A stretch of 62,867 nt of DNA from Bacteroidota bacterium (GTDB lineage Bacteria > Bacteroidota > Bacteroidia > Bacteroidales > P3), in assembly GCA_017860255.1 (NCBI GenBank), contig JAFNAR010000010.1, positions 1-62,867 on the forward strand, in the 5' to 3' direction. Each line of letters opens with the position of its first letter. Position 1 is the first letter of the stretch. The notes beneath the pieces are model-generated. The model was given only the letters and a program-made list of their open reading frames with translations, was not told the DNA's origin and did not search any database. Positions 16,596 to 26,240 of this stretch are shown here, piece after piece. The translations under genes were made by a program, and so were the position numbers.

Positions 16596-17552
16596 ATGAA
16601 GAAAAAATCAATATACTTAACACTATTATCAATAGTTTTCTTTTTTTCATGTACAGAGGAAGATAATATTATTAACTCCACTGGGACATTTTCAACAAAA
16701 GATAGCTTTATTGTTGAACAAGGTGTTGCCTCTGCAGAAATGGCAATTTCAAATATTGCACACTTAATTCAATTAGCTATTGATGAAGAAGTAATTTTAA
16801 ATAGTAGTTATTCTTCCTACCCTATTATAACTAAAGAAAAGCAAAACCCACTTCAAACATCTGAGTATCCAATGACTCTTACTATTGATTTTGGTAATGA
16901 TACAATTGATTGTTTTGACCATAGACTTAGAAAAGGAAAAATTATTGCAAATATTTCTGCTTATTGGAAGGATTCTCTTTCTGTTATTGATGCTCGAACC
17001 GAAAATTATTATATGTCAACAATAGTTTTGGCTGATCCTAACTTCTCAAATCTTAATTTCAAAACCGAATGTAACTCAAATATGAAACTTAAGATTAAAT
17101 ATGAAGGATTAACAAATCGCTATGATAATACATATTATCCAACTCAAAGTATAACTATTGATTCAGCTCAAGTAGGCACAACTTTAGGAAATGTTCTTCT
17201 TTCAACTCAAAGATATGTTTTCTATAAAGAAGGCTTTAGCACAAATACATTTGAAGATGATAAAACACTCAATCTTCTTTTTAGCAGTGGAGAGGCACGT
17301 GACAAGAAAGGGAAAAATTGGATTTTCTCATCACGCAATTCTGAATCAATTAATGATGGATTACCTTATTTTGCCTTTAATAGAGCATGTGATTGGCTAA
17401 TATCAGGAGATATAAAACTTTACACTAAAGATTTAGATACACAATTTGAACACACTAACATAATTAATTTTGGTAATTCTGACCAAACTTCTTGCGATAA
17501 TTTAGCATCATACTCATATAATGGAATAAGCATTGTTATTAGTCTTCCATAA
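16596..17552 (+). CDS. Lipoprotein of unknown function
   Basis: 318 residues. The N-terminus MKKKSIYLTLLSIVFFFSC is a lipoprotein signal peptide with the lipid-carrying cysteine at about residue 19, followed by acidic TEEDN. The mature part contains TLTIDFGNDTIDCFDHRLRKGKI and several beta-rich segments, and ends with cysteines near the C-terminus (SDQTSCDNLASYSYNGISI). I do not recognise a family. It converges on the M23 peptidase gene with 17 bp between stops. Confidence 0.75.
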   Translation: MKKKSIYLTLLSIVFFFSCTEEDNIINSTGTFSTKDSFIVEQGVASAEMAISNIAHLIQLAIDEEVILNSSYSSYPIITKEKQNPLQTSEYPMTLTIDFGNDTIDCFDHRLRKGKIIANISAYWKDSLSVIDARTENYYMSTIVLADPNFSNLNFKTECNSNMKLKIKYEGLTNRYDNTYYPTQSITIDSAQVGTTLGNVLLSTQRYVFYKEGFSTNTFEDDKTLNLLFSSGEARDKKGKNWIFSSRNSESINDGLPYFAFNRACDWLISGDIKLYTKDLDTQFEHTNIINFGNSDQTSCDNLASYSYNGISIVISLP

Positions 17553-17569
17553 AAATAAATAAAGGAAAA

Positions 17570-19282
17570 TTATTTCAGAATCTCAAAACTCTCCTCTCCA
17601 ATATTACCAACTCTATCAGTAACAACTACTCTTAGAGTATTTATTGTGCTATTAAGTTCTTTTGAATCTACAGTATAGATTAATGTTGATTTTTTCCCGT
17701 CATATTCCATCAGAACCCATTTATTATTCAAATAAGCCTTATAAGTTGAAATTCCAGATAAATCGTCCTTAATTCTAATATTTAGCGTTTCCTGCTTTTT
17801 ACTTAATTTCTTATTAGACTTAAAGTTAACAGCATTAATAGTTGGAAAAATAGTATCGAAGGAAATTCCATACTCTCCAAAAGAATTTACTTTTGCAAAA
17901 ATTTCATTTTCCACTTGTTTACCTCCTTTTGAAAAAATGTATTTCCCTTTCTTTTCTACAACTAAGAACTTATTTTTAAGTTTAGGATTCTCTAATAATT
18001 TTTCTGGAATTTGTATTTTTAACTCCATATAAGTATGTAATGCTTCATTGGAAAGAATCTTGTAGATTGGCTCTTTACTTAATGAATCAACAACTTTCTC
18101 ATATGTAACATAACAATCATCATATAGTGCATTTTTAGGGACAATAACTTTAATGCCTTCATCAATTATTTTATTTTCTTTTTCCCAATAAAATATATGA
18201 GTTGGTTTTTCATCATTTATGTGATAATTGCTTGGAAATGTAGGTTGACTTTGCAAAAAGAAGGTTAACGTTTTTGTGTTTAATTGAAAATCTTTAATGA
18301 TAAATTCTATTTTCTTAGTCTCATTTACTTCAAACTCCAATATTCCATCATTACTATATGTTATAAAATTGGGGAATTCATTATTTGGAAGTTTTTTAGT
18401 TATAAGAAATCTTTGTCCAGTTGTTGAGTATTGTTCATAATCAATACATGCATTAATATATTTTGAATTAGAAAAAGAAAATTCATCAATCTGAAAATCC
18501 CAAAAAGCTTTATCATTGACCTTAACGCTATATATGTATGCACCATTTTTAGAATTTGAGTCATTCTCCTGATCAAAAGCTCTTATCCCTAATGATACAT
18601 TATTAGTAATTCTAATTGTGTCGAAATCTTTAATGCTGTCAAAAATCTGTTTCTCTCTCATACCCTCTATTCTTGAATATTCTCCTTCTGGAGAAATCAA
18701 AATTGAGGATATATAAGGAGGAATTGTATCAGCTACATCTAATCCAAAATACAATGGATTAATTATATTTTCAGTTTTGGAGTCTCTTATTTCATAATGT
18801 AAGTGAGGTCCTGAACTTGAACCTGAATTTCCAGCATAAGCAATCAACTCTCCTTTTTCAATCTTCAGTTTTTCTTTAGGAATATTAACATCAAATTCGT
18901 AGGTTTGCTTTTCGTATTGATAATTCCTTACATACTTCTCTATCTTATTAGAAAATTTTTGAAGATGCATATAAACCGTTGTATATCCATTTGTATGCTG
19001 AATATAGAGATTCTTCCCTCCTCCATAAGCTTGAATCTTTATTCTGGATACTTCACCTTCAAAAGGAGAATAGACTTTTTCTCCTTCTTTCTCTCCAATT
19101 TTTATATCAACACCCGAATGGAAATGATTTGGTCTTAACTCAGCAAAACTCCCAGAAAGAGTTATAGGAATCTTAATAGGAGAAGAAAAGTTATTATTAG
19201 TGTAAGATTTATTTTGAGAAAATGCTACTTGGCTTATAAATAGTATAAAAGTTAATATTATTTGAGATTGTTTTATGTTCAT
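17570..19282 (-). CDS. M23 family metallopeptidase (secreted)
   Basis: 570 residues with a signal peptide (about 1-22). The peptidase M23/LytM domain spans about 35-180. Zinc and catalytic residues are visible: H55 and D59 in HFHSGVD, H106 in VYMHLQ, and H160/H162 in GPHLHYEIRD. The residual 390 residues are beta-rich with Ig-like character (SFSNSKYINACIDYEQ, FDTIFPTINAVNFKSN). The domain cleaves peptidoglycan cross-links or glycine-rich peptides at the periplasm or surface. An AGGAGG site lies 11 bases before the ATG. It follows the alpha/beta hydrolase gene with an 18-bp gap. Confidence 0.88.
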   Translation of the reverse strand: MNIKQSQIILTFILFISQVAFSQNKSYTNNNFSSPIKIPITLSGSFAELRPNHFHSGVDIKIGEKEGEKVYSPFEGEVSRIKIQAYGGGKNLYIQHTNGYTTVYMHLQKFSNKIEKYVRNYQYEKQTYEFDVNIPKEKLKIEKGELIAYAGNSGSSSGPHLHYEIRDSKTENIINPLYFGLDVADTIPPYISSILISPEGEYSRIEGMREKQIFDSIKDFDTIRITNNVSLGIRAFDQENDSNSKNGAYIYSVKVNDKAFWDFQIDEFSFSNSKYINACIDYEQYSTTGQRFLITKKLPNNEFPNFITYSNDGILEFEVNETKKIEFIIKDFQLNTKTLTFFLQSQPTFPSNYHINDEKPTHIFYWEKENKIIDEGIKVIVPKNALYDDCYVTYEKVVDSLSKEPIYKILSNEALHTYMELKIQIPEKLLENPKLKNKFLVVEKKGKYIFSKGGKQVENEIFAKVNSFGEYGISFDTIFPTINAVNFKSNKKLSKKQETLNIRIKDDLSGISTYKAYLNNKWVLMEYDGKKSTLIYTVDSKELNSTINTLRVVVTDRVGNIGEESFEILK

Positions 19283-19300
19283 TTTGTGGATTTCCTCCTT

Positions 19301-20107
19301 TTAGATATAACATAAATGAACGAAAGACAATAATCTTTGCTTAACTTTGTTAAATTCTTCAACATGTGCCATATGAGCAACATCATCCAACATCATAACT
19401 TCTGAATGATACGGCATCATTGCTTGTGCAAAAATATTTTCCATTACAATTCTTGGATCTTTTTTCCCTGAAATAAAAAGTATAGGAAATTTAGCTTCAG
19501 CCAACACATCAAGTCTCGAAGGTCTTTGTAGCATTCCCATTTGAGATAAAATTATACTTTCTACTTTCATCTGCATTGCCATATCTTGAATATCCTTTAT
19601 TTCAGGATATAGTCTTTCTCTATTTTCTGAATAGAAAAGTTCTGGAATAAAGCTTACAATAAATGCAGCACGACTATTTTTAATAAATTCACATGTCTTC
19701 ATTCTATTTTCTTTAGCTTTATCAGTATCCATTAAAGCATGTGAATTAAGCAAACAAAGTCCCTTTACATAGCTTGGATAAAGTTCGCAGAAAGCCAAAG
19801 CAACATATCCTCCCATTGAATGCCCTGCAAAAACACAATTAGTTACTCCAACATGATCTAAAACTGCCTTAACCATATTTGCTTGAAGTTCCATTGTATG
19901 AATTTCGGTACTATCTCCCGTTTCTCCATGCCCCAAAAGATCAATAGCAATTACTCTAATCTCTTTCATATATCTAAAAGCATAATTAGCCCAAACATCC
20001 AAATTATTCATAAAACCATGTAAAAGCACTAATGTTTCAGAGCCTTGTCCTTCATCTTGGTAATTAACTATTATGCTATCATTATAAAGAAGTGATTTGT
20101 GTTTCAT
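19301..20107 (-). CDS. Alpha/beta hydrolase
   Basis: 268 residues. LVLLHGFMNNLDVW (oxyanion region), GHSMGGY with the nucleophile S97, the acid aspartate in SGKKDPR and the histidine in VAHMAHVEEF make a complete triad. The family includes esterases, lactonases and C-C hydrolases. No substrate is indicated. Cytoplasmic (no signal peptide). First gene of a two-gene unit with the M23 peptidase. Confidence 0.85.
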   Translation of the reverse strand: MKHKSLLYNDSIIVNYQDEGQGSETLVLLHGFMNNLDVWANYAFRYMKEIRVIAIDLLGHGETGDSTEIHTMELQANMVKAVLDHVGVTNCVFAGHSMGGYVALAFCELYPSYVKGLCLLNSHALMDTDKAKENRMKTCEFIKNSRAAFIVSFIPELFYSENRERLYPEIKDIQDMAMQMKVESIILSQMGMLQRPSRLDVLAEAKFPILFISGKKDPRIVMENIFAQAMMPYHSEVMMLDDVAHMAHVEEFNKVKQRLLSFVHLCYI

Positions 20108-20185
20108 AGCAGTATTTTGTTTGATTTGATTCTACAAAAATAAAAATTATTATTAACAATTCAGCAGTCCTTCTCCATTTTTTTG

Positions 20186-20193
20186 TAAGTTTG
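20186..20193 (+). promoter_or_regulatory. -7 promoter box (TAAGTTTG) of murB
   Basis: Exact TAnnTTTG match, ending 22 bases before the murB ATG at 20216. Confidence 0.55.
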
Positions 20194-20215
20194 TACATTA
20201 TTTTTTCAATCATTT

Positions 20216-21229
20216 ATGATACATTCCAATTACAATATAAAGCATCTAAATAGTTTTGGACTTAGCTGCACTGTAAATAAATTAATAGAAATCAACAATG
20301 AAGATGATCTCTATTTAATTAATTCCAACCCAGATTTCCTTTCTACGAAAAATATTATTTTAGGCTTGGGAAGCAATTCAGTTTTTGTGAATGACTATTT
20401 TAATGGAACAGTTTTACTTATCAAAAACAAAGGAATTAAAATAATTGAAGAAGATAAGGATAGTATTATTATTGAAGCTTATTCGGGAGAAGACTGGAAC
20501 GATTTAGTTAACTTTGCTTGTGGTAACTCTTGGGGGGGAATTGAAAATTTGGCAGCAGTACCTTCAAGTGTTGGAGCAGCGATTGTTCAAAATATTGGAG
20601 CCTATGGACAGGAAATTAAAGATAGTTTTCTTTGTTGCACAACCTACAACCCACAAACAAACCAGTGGAAGGAATATAATAATGAAGAGTGCAAATTTGA
20701 CTATCGATACTCCATATTTAAATACCAAACGCAATTGGAAATAATCTGGAAAATTAGATTAAAGTTATTTAAAAAGCCTAAATTAAACATCTCATATTCT
20801 GCTATTAAAGAGAAAATTGAGAGCGAAGCAATTGAAATAACTAATCCAAAACAAATGAGTCAATTAGTTACGCAAATTCGCAACTCCAAACTTCCAAATC
20901 CTAAGGAATTACCAAATGCAGGCTCTTTTTTCAAAAATCCTGTAATTAATCAAGAACATTTTAATTCTCTTAAAGAAACCTACCCACAAATACCTTCCTA
21001 CCCTTCCTTAAAAGGAGTAAAAATTGCTGCTGGATGGCTAATTGAACAAGCAGGATGGAAAGGGAAAAGAGTAGGAAATGTTGGCATGCATGAAAAACAA
21101 GCCTTGGTTATGGTAAACTATGGAAATGCAAAAGGTGAAGAAATTGTTAATTTAGCACAAGAAATTGAAAAATCAATAAAAAACATATTCAACATTAATT
21201 TAGAAAAAGAAGTACATATAATATTATGA
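20216..21229 (+). CDS. murB: UDP-N-acetylenolpyruvoylglucosamine reductase
   Basis: 337 residues, E. coli-type MurB. It reduces the enolpyruvyl group to lactyl in the second step of UDP-MurNAc synthesis, using FAD and NADPH. Seen: N-terminal NIKHLNSFGL, FAD-binding LGLGSNSVF, NLAAVPSSVGAAIVQNIGAYG, CKFDYRYSIFK, and PNAGSFFKNP with the catalytic serine, then AAGWLIEQAGWKGKRVGNVG near the end. Its stop overlaps the ATG of the next gene (ATGA), so translation is coupled. Confidence 0.96.
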   Translation: MIHSNYNIKHLNSFGLSCTVNKLIEINNEDDLYLINSNPDFLSTKNIILGLGSNSVFVNDYFNGTVLLIKNKGIKIIEEDKDSIIIEAYSGEDWNDLVNFACGNSWGGIENLAAVPSSVGAAIVQNIGAYGQEIKDSFLCCTTYNPQTNQWKEYNNEECKFDYRYSIFKYQTQLEIIWKIRLKLFKKPKLNISYSAIKEKIESEAIEITNPKQMSQLVTQIRNSKLPNPKELPNAGSFFKNPVINQEHFNSLKETYPQIPSYPSLKGVKIAAGWLIEQAGWKGKRVGNVGMHEKQALVMVNYGNAKGEEIVNLAQEIEKSIKNIFNINLEKEVHIIL

Positions 21230-21858
21230 AAAAAATTACAGTAAATCAGTTTTGGGATTGGTTTCAAACTAAGAGCGAATACTTAATGGATATAGATAAT
21301 CTTCCTCAAAAAGAGAAGGATGAGTTATTGGAAGAATTTGACAGTGTTTTGGCAACCTATTCCGAAGGGATAATCTACGAATTGGGAGAGCTAACAACGA
21401 ATGGTAGAAAAATTATATTTTCTGCAGAAGGCGATGAAGAGTATTTTGAAGATGTAATTGAACTTTGCACAAATATTCCAATATTAGATTTCTGGGATAT
21501 TATTGCATTTAAACAACCTCAAGGAGAAAAAGTAAGAATTAAATTTGAGGATTACACTCTAAACAGCAAAGACCTTTGGTTTATGCCATTAGAAAATCAG
21601 GATAATGAATTCAATGAAAAATTTGGATTAAAGATAGCTCTAAAAGACTGCAAAGAAGAAGACGAAGATCAATTGATTGCAGTTTATACTCTAATTGAAG
21701 CAATGATTGGCGAATACGATTGTACTACATTATTAGAATATTTCGAATTATGTCCTTTGCCACAAAAACCAGAAGACGAAGGATTTATATCTCTAACCCA
21801 ATTACCAGAATTTATTGAATGGTTTTTGAATAACATTGAAGACTCTGAAGAAGAGTAA
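21226..21858 (+). CDS. Conserved acidic protein of unknown function, coupled to murB
   Basis: 210 residues, strongly acidic, no signal peptide or membrane segment. The N-terminus MKKITVNQFWDWFQTKSEYL and the segment IAVYTLIEAMIGEYDCTTL are the most distinctive parts. The C-terminus is rich in acidic residues. I know similar proteins from Bacteroidota genomes without function but cannot name the family. The 4-bp overlap with murB means equal expression, but a wall role is only a guess. Confidence 0.7.
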   Translation: MKKITVNQFWDWFQTKSEYLMDIDNLPQKEKDELLEEFDSVLATYSEGIIYELGELTTNGRKIIFSAEGDEEYFEDVIELCTNIPILDFWDIIAFKQPQGEKVRIKFEDYTLNSKDLWFMPLENQDNEFNEKFGLKIALKDCKEEDEDQLIAVYTLIEAMIGEYDCTTLLEYFELCPLPQKPEDEGFISLTQLPEFIEWFLNNIEDSEEE

Positions 21859-21915
21859 ACAATAAGAAATATAACAGAGAATTTCTCTATCCTTTTTTAT
21901 CTAAATCATAAGTAA

Positions 21916-21948
21916 TAGATACCTTTTCTTAAGAAGGTATCTATTTTT
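21916..21948 (+). terminator. Terminator after the murB operon
   Basis: TAGATACCTT (21916-21925) and AAGGTATCTA (21934-21943) pair around 8 bases and are followed by TTTTT. Confidence 0.85.
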
Positions 21949-22025
21949 ATTTTATAACCATAATCAAGAGAAAAAATTATTAAACAAAGTAAAACTTATC
22001 TTAGTTCTTATTATTATTGAGATAA

Positions 22026-22139
22026 ATCAAGTATAAATTTTATAAGGTGGCACCTTACTATATGTATGGTGGCATGTTACCATAAGTAAGGTGGCACGTT
22101 ACTTGAGTAAGGTGCCACCTTATAAAATTTATACTTGAT
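22026..22139. repeat. Array B: three direct units at 22-bp pitch plus inverted unit in a perfect 33-bp inverted repeat
   Basis: Units AAGGTGGCACCTTAC (22044-22058), ATGGTGGCATGTTAC (22066-22080) and AAGGTGGCACGTTAC (22088-22102) are spaced exactly 22 bp. The inverted copy GTAAGGTGCCACCTT lies at 22107-22121. The outer arms 22026-22058 and 22107-22139 are perfect 33-base reverse complements. Same architecture and core as array A, but the two bases that differ between A and B differ on both stem sides together. Confidence 0.9.
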
Positions 22140-22192
22140 GTTTAAAAACTAAAGTCAAATAAAAATAAGCCAAAACGAAGATTAACGAAATA

Positions 22193-22224
22193 AAAAAAGG
22201 AGAATATTAAAATATTCTCCTTTT
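22193..22224 (-). terminator. Terminator after the FKBP gene
   Basis: AAAAGGAGAATATT (22195-22208) and its reverse complement (22211-22224) are separated by 2 bases, with a T-rich tail on the minus strand. Confidence 0.85.
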
Positions 22225-22248
22225 CAATAGAATGATTATTATAAAATA

Positions 22249-22980
22249 CTATTTTGCTTTTGAATCTTTAACAACTTCAACAAGTTCAATTTCAAAACAC
22301 AAAACACTTCCTCCTGGTAATTCAGGTGAATCCATATCACCATAACCATATTCAGGACTTATCCAAAGCATGTATTTTCCACCTTCTTGCATAAGTTGTA
22401 AACCTTCAATCATACCTGGAATAATGTTATTAAGACCCATAATTACTGGTTCTTGTCCTCTTTCATAAGTGCTTTCAATAACTTTTCCATCAATTAAGCT
22501 TAAACGATATTGAATTCTAACTCTATCCATTGAAGTTGGTTTTGCTCCTTTTCCTTCTCTTAACACTTTATATTGAAGGCCTGAAGCAGTAGTTACAACT
22601 CCTTCTTTACTTTTATTTGCTGCAAGGAATTTTTTACCCTTTTCACGATTAGGTTTTGCTTTTTCAGATGCTGCAGCTCTTTGTTTATCTTCAACACCTT
22701 TTTGATATTTCATCATCACTTCTTGCATATCAGCTTCCTTAATTAATAAATTTGTATCTCCTCCGTAAGCTTGATAGAAAGCTTTCATTAGAACTTCTGG
22801 ATTTACATCCATTTTTTCCAATTTCATTTGTCTACCCATATTAGCTCCTAAACAATAGGAAGCAGAGTCGACTATTGTTTTTAAGTCCTTACTTGAGACT
22901 TCCTTTTTTTGAGAACAAGCTGTAAATAATGTTGAAACCAACAAAATAAGAACAGCAGATTTTAAAACTAATTGTTTCAT
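22249..22980 (-). CDS. FKBP-type peptidyl-prolyl cis-trans isomerase, lipoprotein
   Basis: 243 residues. The lipoprotein signal peptide ends LVSTLFTAC (cysteine about residue 22). A helical FKBP_N dimerisation segment (about 35-115) with SYCLGANMGRQMKLEKMDVN is followed by the FKBP domain (about 130-238: VVTTASGLQYKVLREGKG, RVRIQYRLSLIDGKVI, MIEGLQLMQEGGKYMLWI, ELPGGSVLCFEIELVEV). It resembles Mip/FkpA foldases for secreted proteins, lipid-anchored in the envelope. Confidence 0.92.
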   Translation of the reverse strand: MKQLVLKSAVLILLVSTLFTACSQKKEVSSKDLKTIVDSASYCLGANMGRQMKLEKMDVNPEVLMKAFYQAYGGDTNLLIKEADMQEVMMKYQKGVEDKQRAAASEKAKPNREKGKKFLAANKSKEGVVTTASGLQYKVLREGKGAKPTSMDRVRIQYRLSLIDGKVIESTYERGQEPVIMGLNNIIPGMIEGLQLMQEGGKYMLWISPEYGYGDMDSPELPGGSVLCFEIELVEVVKDSKAK

Positions 22981-23045
22981 TTGTTTTTTATTATTTGTTT
23001 TTGTTTTAATTTAGATTTTCGCAGTTAAACTGTTTAATTAGGATG

Positions 23046-23053
23046 CAAAAATA
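23046..23053 (-). promoter_or_regulatory. -7 promoter box (TATTTTTG) of the FKBP gene
   Basis: On the minus strand TATTTTTG (23053 to 23046) matches TAnnTTTG, about 65 bases before the ATG at 22980. Confidence 0.5.
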
Positions 23054-23196
23054 AACATTATTTCATTGTCTTTGATACATTTTAATTAAAAAATATTATC
23101 TTTTTCTTTCAACTTATTTAGATTTATCGGATATTTGCAACCTAATTAAGCTAAATGAGTATAAAATTAGTAATGTAACTAAAGCAGATTAATAAA

Positions 23197-24594
23197 ATGA
23201 AAAACAAGTACATTGATTTAATAGAACAAACTTTTGAATTTCCTCAAGAAGAATTTGAAGTTGAAGATTATAAACTAAACTTTCACGACATACCATTAAT
23301 GGATGTAATTAAGCAATATGGAACTCCTCTAAGAATTACATATTTACCTAAAATTACTTCTCAAATTCAAAGAGCCAAGCGTCTTTTTAATGTTGCAATT
23401 GCAAAAGTTGACTACAAAGGGACTTATAATTATTGCTACTGCACCAAGAGTTCTCATTTTTCATTCATTATGGAAACTGTACTAAGCAACGACGTTAATA
23501 TTGAAACCTCTTCAGCATTTGACATTAATTTAATTAATGAATTATATGAACAAGGTAAAATTAACAAAGAGCAATATATTATATGTAATGGATTTAAAAG
23601 GCCTCAATATGTAGAAAACATAGGTGAATTAGTTAGAAATGGCTTCAATAATGTTATACCTATAATAGATAACATTGAAGAGATTCAACTATTAGATGAG
23701 CATATTGAAACTGAATGCCAAGTAGGCATTAGAATTGCAGCAGAAGAAGAACCAATGTTCGATTTTTACACTTCAAGACTTGGAATAAGATACAATGATA
23801 TTATCAATTTTTATAAAAATCAAATAGCTACAAATCCAAAGTTTAAGCTAAAAATGCTTCACTTTTTCATCAACACAGGAATAAAAGATTCTGCTTACTA
23901 TTGGAATGAATTACAAAAATGCGTGAATATTTATTGCGAATTAAAGAAAGTTTGTCCTGATTTAGACTCATTAAACATTGGTGGAGGATTCCCAATTAAA
24001 AACTCTTTAGCCTTTTCTTATGATTATGAATACATGGCAGAAGAGATACTTGCTCAAATTAAGGAAATTTGTAACAAACAAGAGGTAGAAGAGCCTAATA
24101 TATTTACTGAATTTGGTTCATTTACAGTTGGTGAAAGTGGTTGCATTCTATATTCAATTATTGACCAAAAAAGACAAAACGATAGAGAAGTATGGTATAT
24201 GATTGACTCTTCTTTCATAACAACACTTCCTGATACTTGGGGTATTGGTCAAAGATTTATCCTATTACCGATAAATCGCTGGGACAATGAATACCAAAGA
24301 GTATTTTTAGGAGGATTAACTTGCGACAGCCAAGACTATTATAGTACAGAAGCTCATTCCAATGCAGTTTTCTTACCTAAATATAATAATGAAGACGAAG
24401 AACCTTTATACATAGGATTCTTCCACACAGGAGCATATCAAGAATCATTGGCTGGATATGGAGGCATTCAACATTGCTTAATCCCTCAACCAAAACACAT
24501 TATTTTGGATAAAGATGAAAATGGAGAATGGTATACTAAATTATTTGCCAAAGAACAAAGTCATAAGGCTATGTTAAAAATTCTTGGATATTAG
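23197..24594 (+). CDS. speA: Arginine decarboxylase (fold-type III, PLP-dependent)
   Basis: 465 residues. Alanine-racemase-fold decarboxylase: PLP lysine K84 in YCYCTKSSHF, glycine-rich phosphate-binding LNIGGGFPIKNS, and a C-terminal FHTGAYQESLAGYGGI region with the conserved active-site pair. The family turns arginine into agmatine for polyamine synthesis. It is about 170 residues shorter than the E. coli SpeA, as is typical for Bacteroidota versions. No agmatine deiminase or later polyamine genes adjoin. Because diaminopimelate, lysine and carboxynorspermidine decarboxylases share the fold, the substrate is inferred from overall family resemblance. Confidence 0.8.
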   Translation: MKNKYIDLIEQTFEFPQEEFEVEDYKLNFHDIPLMDVIKQYGTPLRITYLPKITSQIQRAKRLFNVAIAKVDYKGTYNYCYCTKSSHFSFIMETVLSNDVNIETSSAFDINLINELYEQGKINKEQYIICNGFKRPQYVENIGELVRNGFNNVIPIIDNIEEIQLLDEHIETECQVGIRIAAEEEPMFDFYTSRLGIRYNDIINFYKNQIATNPKFKLKMLHFFINTGIKDSAYYWNELQKCVNIYCELKKVCPDLDSLNIGGGFPIKNSLAFSYDYEYMAEEILAQIKEICNKQEVEEPNIFTEFGSFTVGESGCILYSIIDQKRQNDREVWYMIDSSFITTLPDTWGIGQRFILLPINRWDNEYQRVFLGGLTCDSQDYYSTEAHSNAVFLPKYNNEDEEPLYIGFFHTGAYQESLAGYGGIQHCLIPQPKHIILDKDENGEWYTKLFAKEQSHKAMLKILGY

Positions 24595-24662
24595 CCCCTT
24601 TGTTAATTTATTTTTAACTTTTTTCTTTTGCCTCATTCTTAATTTATAAAGAATAAATTTCT

Positions 24663-24670
24663 TATCTTTG
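24663..24670 (+). promoter_or_regulatory. -7 promoter box (TATCTTTG) of aspA
   Basis: Exact TAnnTTTG match, 63 bases before the ATG at 24734, leaving a leader of about 55 bases. Confidence 0.55.
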
Positions 24671-24733
24671 CAAACTATTGCCTAAAAAATTTTGGGCTGT
24701 AAAATATTTATCAAATCAAAGTATTATTAAAAA

Positions 24734-26176
24734 ATGAAAAACATTAAATATTCAGGAAAAACAAGAACAGAAACTGACCTTTTAGGTTCAAAAGAAATCC
24801 CAGTTGAAGCACTTTATGGCATTCAATCACAAAGAGGATTTGAAAACTTTGTGATCTCAAACGAACGCCAATGCGAATATCCAAACTTCATTAAAGGATT
24901 TGCGTTAACTAAAAAAGGAGCTGCAATTGCTAATCATAAACAAGGATTGCTTTCTGATGAACAATTTAAAGCAATTTGTCAAGCTTGTGACGAAATTTAC
25001 GAAGGACAATGGCACGAACATTTCCTTTCAGATATGATTCAAGGGGGAGCTGGAACAACAATGAACATGAATGCTAACGAAGTTATTGCAAATCGTGGCT
25101 TACAAATCATTGGCAAAGAGCCAGGACAATATGAATACCTATCACCAAACGACCACGTTAACTGTTCTCAATCTACAAATGATGCTTACCCTACAGCATT
25201 TCATTTTGGATTATATATGGAAAGCAAAAAACTAATTGAATCTCTTGAAAAATTAGTTAATGCATTAAACAAAAAAGCTGAAGAATTTGCTCATGTTATT
25301 AAAATGGGACGTACTCAGCTTCAAGATGCTGTACCAATGACATTAGGACAATCATTTAAGGCTTTTGCAGACTCTTTGGATATTGAAAGAAAAAGATTGA
25401 TTGAGGAAGAAAAACATTTCTTAATAGTTAATATGGGTGCTACTGCAATTGGAACTGGTATTTGTTCTCAACCAGGATATAGCAAATTATGCGTTGAATC
25501 TCTTAGAGAAATAACTGGCTGGGATGTTAAGCTTACTAAGAATTTGGTTGAATCAACTCACGATACATCTGTTTTAGTTGGTTTATCTTCTCAATTAAGA
25601 AGAATTGCTCTAAAAACAATAAAAATTTGTAATGACTTAAGACTTATGGGCTCTGGACCAAGAGCTGGTCTTCATGAAATATTCCTTCCAGAAATGCAAC
25701 CAGGAAGTTCAATTATGCCAGGAAAGGTTAATCCCGTAATTTCTGAAGTAATGAATCAAATTTGCTATAGAGTAATTGGAAACGACACAACAGTTATGCT
25801 TGGTAGTGAAAATGCTCAATTAGAATTAAACGTTATGGAACCAGTTATGGTTTATTCATTATTTAATTCAATTGACCTTCTAACTAATGGATTCAACACA
25901 CTTAGAACAAAATGTATTGATAACATTAAAGCTGATGTTGAAAATTGCAGAAAACAAGTAAGACATTCAATTGGAATTGTTACTGCATTAAACCCAATAA
26001 TTGGTTATAAAAACTCTACAAAAATTGCTAAAGAAGCAATGGAAACAGGAAAGGGAGTTTACGAATTAGTTCTTGAACACGACATTCTTTCAAAAGAAGA
26101 TCTTGACACAATTCTTCTTCCTGATAATATGATTGAACCAGTTAAATTAGATATTAAACCAAAGAAACTACTTTAA
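24734..26176 (+). CDS. aspA: Aspartate ammonia-lyase
   Basis: 480 residues, slightly longer than the usual 465-478. It splits aspartate to fumarate and ammonia. Seen: N-terminal TRTETDLLGSKEIPVEALYG, SQSTNDAYPTAFH, the TQLQDAVPMTLGQ segment, and the superfamily signature loop GSSIMPGKVNPV (about residues 326-337) with the catalytic serine. Fumarase has a similar fold, but the start and the GIQSQRGFENF segment favour aspartase. The fumarate could feed anaerobic fumarate respiration together with the PEPCK product oxaloacetate. It stands as a single gene with its own terminator. Confidence 0.93.
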   Translation: MKNIKYSGKTRTETDLLGSKEIPVEALYGIQSQRGFENFVISNERQCEYPNFIKGFALTKKGAAIANHKQGLLSDEQFKAICQACDEIYEGQWHEHFLSDMIQGGAGTTMNMNANEVIANRGLQIIGKEPGQYEYLSPNDHVNCSQSTNDAYPTAFHFGLYMESKKLIESLEKLVNALNKKAEEFAHVIKMGRTQLQDAVPMTLGQSFKAFADSLDIERKRLIEEEKHFLIVNMGATAIGTGICSQPGYSKLCVESLREITGWDVKLTKNLVESTHDTSVLVGLSSQLRRIALKTIKICNDLRLMGSGPRAGLHEIFLPEMQPGSSIMPGKVNPVISEVMNQICYRVIGNDTTVMLGSENAQLELNVMEPVMVYSLFNSIDLLTNGFNTLRTKCIDNIKADVENCRKQVRHSIGIVTALNPIIGYKNSTKIAKEAMETGKGVYELVLEHDILSKEDLDTILLPDNMIEPVKLDIKPKKLL

Positions 26177-26203
26177 GAGTTTATTAAATATTTAACATAT
26201 AAT

Positions 26204-26240
26204 AAGGCGAAGAAAGGTTAATCCTTCTTCGCCTTTATTT
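26204..26240 (+). terminator. Terminator after aspA
   Basis: AAGGCGAAGAAAGG (26204-26217) pairs with CCTTCTTCGCCTT (26223-26235) with one bulged A, followed by a T-rich tail. Confidence 0.85.
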
